From Methanobacteriota archaeon (GTDB lineage: Archaea > Thermoplasmatota > Poseidoniia > Poseidoniales > Poseidoniaceae): a DNA stretch of 6,996 nt. The DNA lies in assembly GCA_002694245.1 (NCBI GenBank), contig NZLM01000070.1:85506-92501 (forward strand). Direction: 5' to 3'. A program made the translations under genes and the position numbers. Below are positions 1 to 5,300 of this stretch, one piece after another; position 1 is the first letter of the stretch; the number at the start of each line of letters is the position of its first letter. Under the pieces are notes generated by a model. That model saw only the letters and a program-made list of their open reading frames with translations. It was not told the origin of the DNA and searched no databases.

Positions 1-480
1 GAAGTCTTGGTAACAATTAGTTGTCAAGAATCTGATGGTTGTGCTAACAAGGTTCTATTCACCAATGGAGAGAGTGTATTGATAGAAATACTTGGAGACG
101 TAGGTTTCCTTGCTACACTCGGTACTTGCTGTTTAGGTGCTGTGATATTCCCTCTGGGGTGGATTCTTGTTACGATCAACAAAAACAAGCAGAATAAAGT
201 ACATCTCACCCAAGAGGAAGTGGTTGCTTCAGTTAGCGCACAAGATCATGAATTCCAAAACAACAGGGAACTATTGACCACCGACCAGTTGTACAAATTG
301 GTCAGAGGAGAGATGCCAGAATTCGAGCAAAAGAATGATGATAACGTTCCTAGTCCATTTGCAACCGATACAAGGCCCAAGCCCGCTCAAAAAAGGACTG
401 GATCCATCTACCAAGCCAGTACACATACCCCAGAGAATCCGCCAACCGACGAGTCGTGGAAGAGCTGGGATGAGTCATGA
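1..480 (+). CDS. C-terminal part of a small single-span membrane protein, function unknown (5' end outside window)
   Basis: The frame is open from base 1 to a TGA at 478-480 and gives 159 visible residues. A TTG at position 7 could start it, but no promoter or ribosome site is visible, so I read it as truncated on the left. The first 34 residues have two cysteines (visible residues 8 and 14) and look extracytoplasmic. A hydrophobic helix follows at about 35-58 (bases 103-174), containing an adjacent Cys-Cys pair and ending in a Lys/Asn-rich stretch, which suggests the N terminus is outside and the C terminus inside. The remaining 100 residues form a polar, Pro- and Glu-rich, probably disordered tail ending in Trp-Asp-Glu-Ser after a Trp-rich stretch. 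I do not recognise a family. The layout (small outer part, one helix, acidic tail with terminal tryptophans) resembles in outline the tail of the large protein downstream, but I see no clear homology. Confidence 0.75.
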   Translation, partial: EVLVTISCQESDGCANKVLFTNGESVLIEILGDVGFLATLGTCCLGAVIFPLGWILVTINKNKQNKVHLTQEEVVASVSAQDHEFQNNRELLTTDQLYKLVRGEMPEFEQKNDDNVPSPFATDTRPKPAQKRTGSIYQASTHTPENPPTDESWKSWDES

Positions 481-523
481 AATCGCAACTCTGTTCGATA
501 TCTCTCTAACTCAAATGAAACAT

Positions 524-557
524 TGACTATTATATCCATGCAAATTCTCGCCCCAGA
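524..557 (+). promoter_or_regulatory. Candidate archaeal TATA-box promoter for the large surface protein (leaderless)
   Basis: An AT-rich element, TATTATAT, lies at 528-535, centred about 25 bases upstream of the ATG at 557. Archaeal transcription usually starts about 25 bases downstream of the TATA centre, so the transcript would begin at or within a base or two of the start codon. No purine-rich ribosome site precedes the ATG; the preceding bases are CCCCAG. A TGA at 524-526 closes the frame upstream, and 557 is the first ATG after it. The purine run ATGAAAC at 515-521 lies close to where a BRE would be but is not a convincing match. Assignment rests on spacing and composition only. Confidence 0.5.
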
Positions 558-634
558 TGGTTCGAATGCGTTCAATTGCGTTAATTCTGGTCTCGATAAT
601 GTTGATTTCAACTATCGGCACAACCATTTCAACA
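557..634 (+). other. Signal peptide of the large surface protein
   Basis: Residues 1-26 have a short basic start (Arg at 3 and 5), then a hydrophobic run from about Ile7 to Ile20, then small polar residues (G-T-T-I-S-T). The mature part becomes polar and acidic directly afterwards. This is a standard Sec-type layout. The exact cleavage site is uncertain, and no lipobox cysteine is present, so lipoprotein anchoring is not supported. Confidence 0.75.
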
Positions 635-3600
635 CAGCATTTGGATGATTCAGAAATGTCTCCTACATCTATTGGAAACATGCCCAAGAACATTGCAGAG
701 TTAGGAGATACAGGGAAATACACCTCGTTGAAAATTGATGCTCTAAATAACCCTCACATCGCATATTATGATGCAGAAAATGGTGATTTAATTTACACTA
801 ATTATGACGGTTGGAACTGGAATACTACAACTGTAGATTCGATTGGTGATGTTGGAGAGCATGCCTCTCTTGTTCTGGATAGATTCGATAAGCCACACAT
901 CGCATATTACGACAGCACGAATGAGAATTTGAAATACGCTCATTATGATGGATCTAACTGGACAAACATCACTGTTGACTCGAATGGGGATGTTGGGAAA
1001 TTCGCTTCAATTGATGTTAGTACAAACGTTAATCCGCACATAGCTTACAGGGATGAGACCAATACCAACCTAAAATATGCATACTACAATGGTAGTTCTT
1101 GGATAAATATGACACTAGATGGAAATTGGCAAGGAGTAGATAACGTTGGAGAGTATGTTTCTCTACAGTTAGATTCAGGAAATTGGCCCCACATAGCTTA
1201 CTACAATGCAACTGCAGGCGATTTGATGTACATGTACAATGATGGTTCAGCATGGTACAAATCGACTGCTTATTCAACAAACAACGTTGGCGCACATGCC
1301 AGTTTATCTCTAGACTCAAATGATAATGCTCACATCGCCCATTACAACATGCAATTCCAGAATTTGATGTATACTAATTTTGGTGGAGGTAATTGGACAA
1401 CTGAACCAGTAGACTCTGTTGGAAGAGTTGGAGAGTATTGTGCTATTGCAATCGATGCCAATGATTCACCGCATATCGCATATGTTGACAGAGACAATGG
1501 AGGAGCAATCAAGTACGCCCACAAAAATCAATCATGGGATTTTGTTGAAATTGATGAAGAAGGTGAGTTCATATCAATAGATATTGACACACAAAATAGA
1601 GCTCATTTCTCTTATTACGATTTATCGGATCAGGATTTAAGGTACCTTTCACACTCAGGTGCTAATGTAGATCAAATTACTCAAAACATCACATTTAATC
1701 ATGGATGGGGAGGCGTAGGATTGGCCTTAGACAGCCATGACGTGCCCCATGTTGCCTACCAGAATTTAAGTGATAATGTAAAGAAAATTTCATACGCTAC
1801 TCTGGATGTAACTGCGACTCAAATTTCTGGCTACAATGTCTGGGTAGTCGAAACTGTAGATACCAATCTTGGTAACACTGCAGGTAGTTGGTTGTCTATC
1901 GATTTGGATAGTCAAGACCGGCCTCACATCTCCTACTATTCAGGAGATGGAGTCAATAGCATCAAATATGCATTCAAGAACAATACAGGTTGGCATAATT
2001 ACACAATCGACTCTGGAACAAAATTAGGTTGGTTTTCTGCAATAAAGATTGATTCCACTGACAACCCGCATATCGCATATTCGAAAGTAAACGGAAATAC
2101 ACTAAAATACGCTATGTATGATGGTACAAGTTGGCATATTGAGAATGTAGGCGCTCAGGATGGAGGAGATAAAAAGGGCCTACAATTGACTTTGAGTGAT
2201 GCAGATGTACCGCATCTTTGCTATTTCGACCAAAGTCTGTTACAGCTAGGGTATGCAACATATAGTGGTTCATCATGGGTGAAGGAAGACAACGTCCTAA
2301 GCGATGATTTAGAGACAAACACATCTCAAAACAGAGGACGATATTGTGACATAGAAGTCGACCAGTTTGGTGATCCGCATATTACTTTTGAATACAATCA
2401 ACAAACAGAAATCGGATACATAAAGAAAAATGGTACATCGTGGGACGGTTGGAATCTATCGATTTCTCATGAAAATAGCTTCATTGGATATACCCAACTA
2501 GAACTTGATAGTTCAGAGAACCCCTGTTTTTCATACGCTGATAACCACAGAGTTGATACGAATAGGCGTGATCTAAATTTTGGTTGTCTAGATACTGATT
2601 CTGGTGAAATCGTTCTAAGAGAATCGGGTTTGACACACACAGATCATTATTTCTCCCACACTGACTGGGGGAGATACCTCAGCATGAAATTAGACTCTAA
2701 TGATAGTGCCCACATGGCATTTTTCAATAAGCAAAGTTCAAATTTTGGCAGCATAATGTACTACACAGACAATTACTATCCTACATTCGATTCTGATGGA
2801 GACGGAATTCCTGATTACGAAGACAGTTTTCCATCTAACCCATCAGAAACCACTGATTATGACGGTGACGGTTCTGGAGATAACGCCGATAACGATGATG
2901 ACAACGATGGAATAATCGATTTGTTAGATAGCTGCCATTTTGGAATAATTGGTCCAGGGGCTGACTATGATGGTGACGGGTGTAAAGATTCTGAAGATGA
3001 GGACGATGATAATGACGGCTTTGCTGACGAAGTTGACGGTTGCCCCCAAGGAATGACGGATATTGGAAATGATATGGATTCTGATGGATGCCAGGATGCT
3101 GAAGATTCAGATATCGACGGTGACGGTGTTTCAAATGAAAACGATGATTTCGATTATGACCCGACAGAAGATACAGACTCCGATGGAGACGGAGTAGGGG
3201 ATAATTCCGATGCCCTACCCAATGATCCGAATGAGACCACCGATTCTGATGGAGACGGCGTTGGAGATAATTCAGACGCCTTCCCGAATGATTCGAATGA
3301 AACATTGGACTCTGACGGTGACGGCGTTGGCGACAATTCTGATGCGTTCCCAAATGACGCTAATGAAACCGTAGATACGGACGGTGATGGCGTTGGCGAC
3401 AATTCTGACGCGTTCCCAAATGACGCTAACGAAACCACAGATTTTGACGGTGATGGAGTCGGTGATAATACCGATACTGATTATGATGGGGATGGAGTCG
3501 GTGACGCAGAGGATGCGTTCCCTGAGGATTCTCAGGAGTGGAATGATACCGATGAGGATGGCGTTGGAGACAACTCGGATGCATTCCCTGACGATGCAAA

Positions 3601-4456
3601 CGAGACGCAGGACAGAGACGGGGATGGCGTTGGTGACAATGCTGACAGATTCCCAGATGATGTCAACGAAACAGCAGATAGCGATGAGGATGGTGTAGGA
3701 GATAACTCCGATGCATTCCCTGAAGATGCAAATGAAACTCTCGATTCAGATAACGATGGCATAGGAGACAATGCTGACATTTGTCCTGATGGTGATGATT
3801 TAATTGATGTTGATGAAGACGGTGTGCCCGATTATTGTGACCTATTAGTTGATTCAGACGGAGATGGATATCAAGATGATTTAGATGCATTCCCAAATGA
3901 CGTAACCGAATGGATTGACTCAGATGGAGATGGTGTTGGAAACAATGCGGATGCATATCCTGCTGACCCTGAAAGAAGTGTTGCGGACGAGGTGGACAAT
4001 AACGAGCCTAATGAAAACGATAACGATCAAAAAATTGATTCTAATTCTGATGAAGACTCAACATCTGATTCACTCTCGTGGGGAGAATTCCTAAGCGAGA
4101 AGGGTCTGGATTCAGATTTGATATTGAAGATCGTCGGAGTAATAGTAATCCTTGTACTGATAAAGATGGCATTGTCTTCAAGGAAAATAAAGAAATTAAA
4201 ACAACAGCTTGGTGAAGTAAACGCTGCTTGGGGCAAAATTGACTTTGACGGTGATGGAGAGATTTCGGATGCTGAATTTGAGGCATATAAAATTCTCAGG
4301 GATAAAGATTCACAGGAAGAAGAGGTTGAGGAAATAGAACAAAACAATCCCGACGATGAAAGTGCATCAGCAGTCGCTGGTAATGATGGAATAAACAATG
4401 ACCAATCTACTCTAGGTACTTCAGTAGACGATTGGCTCTTGGAAGAACTTGGATGA
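557..4456 (+). CDS. Large surface protein: signal peptide, 14 propeller-type repeats, TSP3 calcium-binding repeats, TM helix, cytoplasmic EF-hand
   Basis: This 1299-residue protein is probably an exported, membrane-anchored cell-surface protein. Visible order: a signal peptide (about 1-26); fourteen repeats of about 50 residues centred on a P-H-I-A-Y-Y-D motif (about 50-740); a TSP3 region (745-1140) rich in D-x-D-G-D-G-V-G-D-N motifs; an acidic Asn/Asp/Ser linker (1141-1186); one hydrophobic helix (about 1187-1205) followed by the basic stretch SSRKIKKLK, which puts the C terminus inside; a canonical EF-hand loop (1229-1240); and an acidic tail ending in D-D-W-L-L-E-E-L-G. The repeats resemble BNR/sialidase-like propeller repeats, a fold often used for binding glycans or proteins. 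TSP3 repeats of known proteins bind many calcium ions. No catalytic residues are evident, so adhesion, sensing or scaffolding is more likely than catalysis. The first ATG after the upstream stop is at 557; a second in-frame ATG at 566 would only trim three residues. Its ligand is unknown. Confidence 0.9.
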   Translation: MVRMRSIALILVSIMLISTIGTTISTQHLDDSEMSPTSIGNMPKNIAELGDTGKYTSLKIDALNNPHIAYYDAENGDLIYTNYDGWNWNTTTVDSIGDVGEHASLVLDRFDKPHIAYYDSTNENLKYAHYDGSNWTNITVDSNGDVGKFASIDVSTNVNPHIAYRDETNTNLKYAYYNGSSWINMTLDGNWQGVDNVGEYVSLQLDSGNWPHIAYYNATAGDLMYMYNDGSAWYKSTAYSTNNVGAHASLSLDSNDNAHIAHYNMQFQNLMYTNFGGGNWTTEPVDSVGRVGEYCAIAIDANDSPHIAYVDRDNGGAIKYAHKNQSWDFVEIDEEGEFISIDIDTQNRAHFSYYDLSDQDLRYLSHSGANVDQITQNITFNHGWGGVGLALDSHDVPHVAYQNLSDNVKKISYATLDVTATQISGYNVWVVETVDTNLGNTAGSWLSIDLDSQDRPHISYYSGDGVNSIKYAFKNNTGWHNYTIDSGTKLGWFSAIKIDSTDNPHIAYSKVNGNTLKYAMYDGTSWHIENVGAQDGGDKKGLQLTLSDADVPHLCYFDQSLLQLGYATYSGSSWVKEDNVLSDDLETNTSQNRGRYCDIEVDQFGDPHITFEYNQQTEIGYIKKNGTSWDGWNLSISHENSFIGYTQLELDSSENPCFSYADNHRVDTNRRDLNFGCLDTDSGEIVLRESGLTHTDHYFSHTDWGRYLSMKLDSNDSAHMAFFNKQSSNFGSIMYYTDNYYPTFDSDGDGIPDYEDSFPSNPSETTDYDGDGSGDNADNDDDNDGIIDLLDSCHFGIIGPGADYDGDGCKDSEDEDDDNDGFADEVDGCPQGMTDIGNDMDSDGCQDAEDSDIDGDGVSNENDDFDYDPTEDTDSDGDGVGDNSDALPNDPNETTDSDGDGVGDNSDAFPNDSNETLDSDGDGVGDNSDAFPNDANETVDTDGDGVGDNSDAFPNDANETTDFDGDGVGDNTDTDYDGDGVGDAEDAFPEDSQEWNDTDEDGVGDNSDAFPDDANETQDRDGDGVGDNADRFPDDVNETADSDEDGVGDNSDAFPEDANETLDSDNDGIGDNADICPDGDDLIDVDEDGVPDYCDLLVDSDGDGYQDDLDAFPNDVTEWIDSDGDGVGNNADAYPADPERSVADEVDNNEPNENDNDQKIDSNSDEDSTSDSLSWGEFLSEKGLDSDLILKIVGVIVILVLIKMALSSRKIKKLKQQLGEVNAAWGKIDFDGDGEISDAEFEAYKILRDKDSQEEEVEEIEQNNPDDESASAVAGNDGINNDQSTLGTSVDDWLLEELG
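704..2776 (+). repeat. Fourteen ~50-residue propeller-type repeats (protein-level)
   Basis: The motif D-x-x-x-x-P-H-I-A-Y-Y-D recurs with the Pro (or Ala) at residues 66, 113, 160, 211, 258, 305, 349, 397, 456, 504, 552, 607, 656 and 718. Spacing is mostly 44-51 residues, with longer gaps of 59 (between 8 and 9), 55 (11-12) and 62 (13-14). A typical unit reads S-L-x-L-D, then P-H-I-A-Y-Y-D, then L-x-Y-A-x-Y, then D-G-S-x-W, then V-D-S and V-G. That is four short beta strands, as expected of one propeller blade. The best-conserved copies are 1-6 and 9-10; copies 12-14 have drifted (for example PCFSYAD and AHMAFFN). Fourteen copies would fit two seven-bladed propellers. The repeat is visible; the fold is inferred. 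Confidence 0.8.
2789..3976 (+). repeat. TSP3-type Asp-rich calcium-binding repeat region
   Basis: Residues 745-1140 contain about seventeen D-x-D-x-D-G type motifs. Units begin at residues 745, 767, 803, 841, 874, 896, 918, 940, 962, 975, 997, 1019, 1041, 1063, 1084, 1099 and 1121. In two runs (874-962 and 975-1063) the period is exactly 22 residues (66 bases). A 13-residue half unit at 962-974 separates the runs. Cys1076 and Cys1094 sit in the classic TSP3 cysteine arrangement (C-P-D-G to D-Y-C-D). Cys793, 809, 829 and 845 lie in the irregular first part and could pair. Known TSP3 regions fold around calcium and need it for structure, so a rigid calcium-filled stalk between the propellers and the membrane is the natural reading. 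Confidence 0.9.
3308..3439 (+). repeat. Pair of near-identical 66-base tandem units within the TSP3 region
   Basis: The units 3308-3373 and 3374-3439 match at 58 of 66 bases by my count. They share the unbroken 16-base run GGCGTTGGCGACAATT and the later 17-base run GCGTTCCCAAATGACGC. Neighbouring units at 3242 and 3176 encode almost the same residues but differ at many third positions. The pair therefore looks like the most recent duplication in the array. Confidence 0.75.
4115..4171 (+). other. C-terminal transmembrane helix of the large surface protein
   Basis: Residues about 1187-1205 (from Asp-Leu-Ile-Leu-Lys to Lys-Met-Ala-Leu) are hydrophobic, with a dense Val/Ile core. They are followed by six basic residues within the next twelve positions (R-K-I-K-K-L-K). 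By the positive-inside rule this is a stop-transfer anchor, placing the repeats outside and the last 90 or so residues in the cytoplasm. A lysine at 1203 sits near the inner face. Confidence 0.85.
4241..4276 (+). other. Cytoplasmic canonical EF-hand calcium-binding loop
   Basis: Residues 1229-1240 match a twelve-residue EF-hand loop: Asp at positions 1, 3 and 5, Gly at 6, Glu at 7, Ile at 8, Ser at 9 and Glu at 12. It is flanked by plausible helices: K-L-K-Q-Q-L-G-E-V-N-A-A-W before it, and F-E-A-Y-K-I-L-R-D after it. Unlike the TSP3 motifs, it has the full helix-loop-helix form and lies on the other side of the membrane helix. Only one such loop is present, so a paired EF-hand would require dimerisation or a partner protein. 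Confidence 0.8.
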
Positions 4457-4460
4457 ATCG

Positions 4461-4519
4461 AACCAATTAGCGTGAAGTTCATAGGTATCAGCCGCTAGGT
4501 AACTAATGGTTGTGAAGTT
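4461..4519 (+). promoter_or_regulatory. Inverted and direct repeats upstream of the ArsR-like regulator
   Basis: AACCAATTAG at 4461-4470 and CTAATGGTT at 4503-4511 form a nine-pair dyad with one bulged A and a 32-base interior. GTGAAGTT also occurs twice as a direct repeat, at 4472-4479 and 4512-4519, forty bases apart. A weak TATA-like stretch, CATAGGTAT, lies at 4480-4488. There is no good TATA box at the position expected for a leaderless start and no oligo-T terminator after the upstream stop. The regulator may therefore be read through from the upstream gene, or have a weak promoter of its own. The dyad could be an operator; this is speculative. Confidence 0.25.
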
Positions 4520-5275
4520 ATGACTGACCTAGACGAAGCGCTAGCGATTTTGCAAAACAAAGCACGTAGGCAGATATTAGAGAGATTGGTGAGAGAACCG
4601 CATTACCCCTTGCAGCTGGCAGAACAGATTGGAATATCTCAACAGGCCGTAATGAAACATTTACGCATTCTAGAAAAAGGTGAATTTGTTGCAAAAATGA
4701 GAGTTGCTAGTAACAAAGGTGGCCCTCCAAAGAATATCTACTCAGTACAACAAGCCCTATCGATTCGAATCGATTTAGGACCCGATTTGTTCCAATGTAG
4801 CCAAAGAGTTCTCCCCTCTGGAGGGCCTTTGAAACTGTCTGGAAAATTGCGTGGAGATGCTATCGCAATCGCTGAAGTGGTAAGCGGAAGAAAGAGGATA
4901 AGCGTCGGAGAAGGCGCTCATCACCTGTCCTCAATTACTCAAGCAATCGAAAAACTCGATAGAGAAAGAGATGCCCTAATTTCGTTACACCAGCAAATTA
5001 AACATCGGGTTTCAACTAGTGTTGATTCGGATTTTGAATCATATGAACAGCGGCTTATGGTTCACAATATTTTGGAAGCTCCATCCTCAAAATTCAATTT
5101 CAAAGAATTCGCTAGGGAATTGCAACTAGGCTCTGAAGCAAGTGAGAAGTTGATGGAAGAAGTCCGATCAAGAGTAGTTCGACAAATGGCTGAAAGGACA
5201 AACCAGTTCATCTCTGCTCCTCAAACCATGGAATTACCATGGTGGGCAACATTGGGCATTGACCCCGAAGACTAA
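4520..5275 (+). CDS. ArsR-like winged-helix transcriptional regulator with extended helical C-terminal region
   Basis: This 251-residue protein is predicted to be a cytoplasmic DNA-binding regulator. Residues 5-80 form a winged helix of the archaeal ArsR-like type. The opening helix is A-L-A-I-L-Q-N-K-A-R-R-Q-I-L. The helix-turn-helix is at 29-56, with the recognition helix starting at I-S-Q-Q-A-V-M-K-H-L. A Gly-Gly-Pro-Pro wing turn (67-70) and a strand with Y-S-V follow, then the S-I-R-I-D-L-G-P-D-L-F segment, which I recall from archaeal relatives. Residues about 135-165 look like a coiled coil suited to dimerisation, and 172-230 are mainly helical. No metal-binding cysteine pair is seen (only Cys93), so a metal- or sulfur-sensing role as in classical ArsR or SurR is not supported. 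The ATG at 4520 is the only one after an in-frame TAG at 4496. GTGA at 4512-4515 is a weak ribosome site. The gene lies 63 bases after the large surface protein on the same strand. Target genes and signal are unknown. Confidence 0.85.
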   Translation: MTDLDEALAILQNKARRQILERLVREPHYPLQLAEQIGISQQAVMKHLRILEKGEFVAKMRVASNKGGPPKNIYSVQQALSIRIDLGPDLFQCSQRVLPSGGPLKLSGKLRGDAIAIAEVVSGRKRISVGEGAHHLSSITQAIEKLDRERDALISLHQQIKHRVSTSVDSDFESYEQRLMVHNILEAPSSKFNFKEFARELQLGSEASEKLMEEVRSRVVRQMAERTNQFISAPQTMELPWWATLGIDPED

Positions 5276-5292
5276 CTCCGAGGACAATGCCC
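5254..5292. terminator. Long imperfect hairpin at the convergent gene junction, possible bidirectional terminator
   Basis: GGGCATTG at 5254-5261 pairs perfectly with CAATGCCC at 5285-5292. Inside it, pairing continues as three two-base-pair blocks separated by single mismatches (5262/5284, 5265/5281, 5268/5278), closing on a five-base loop at 5271-5275. In total 14 of 17 opposed positions pair. The loop contains the regulator's TAA, and the right arm ends nine bases before the stop of the minus-strand gene. A short T run (5305-5308) follows on the plus strand; there is no T run on the minus side. Known archaeal termination mostly depends on T tracts, so a terminator or mRNA 3'-end role is inferred from position and symmetry. 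Confidence 0.4.
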
Positions 5293-5300
5293 TAATTGCT

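Noticed and set aside
2835..3438. Long minus-strand open frames opposite the TSP3 region, including a repetitive Ser/Pro-rich one at 3154-3438
   Set aside because: The 66-base repeat is a multiple of three and its Asp/Asn/Gly codons give no stops in several antisense frames. The translations are low-complexity mirrors of the repeats, with no start signals of their own.
3176..3805. CRISPR-like array
   Set aside because: The regular 66-base periodicity is entirely protein coding, with no conserved repeat alternating with unique spacers.
3384..3956. Further alternative-frame open stretches on both strands (for example 3384-3698 plus, 3532-3780 minus, 3663-3956 minus)
   Set aside because: They are the same repeat-driven shadows; the 557-4456 frame explains the region completely.
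2789..3976. Dockerin (cellulosome) module
   Set aside because: D-x-D-G motifs resemble dockerin loops, but the duplicated loop-helix form with its hydrophobic helix is missing; the G-D-N-S-D-A-F-P pattern is TSP3-type.
4520..5275. Metal- or sulfur-sensing ArsR/SurR-type regulator
   Set aside because: The protein has only one cysteine (residue 93) and no C-x-x-C or C-V-C motif, so a specific sensing chemistry cannot be claimed.
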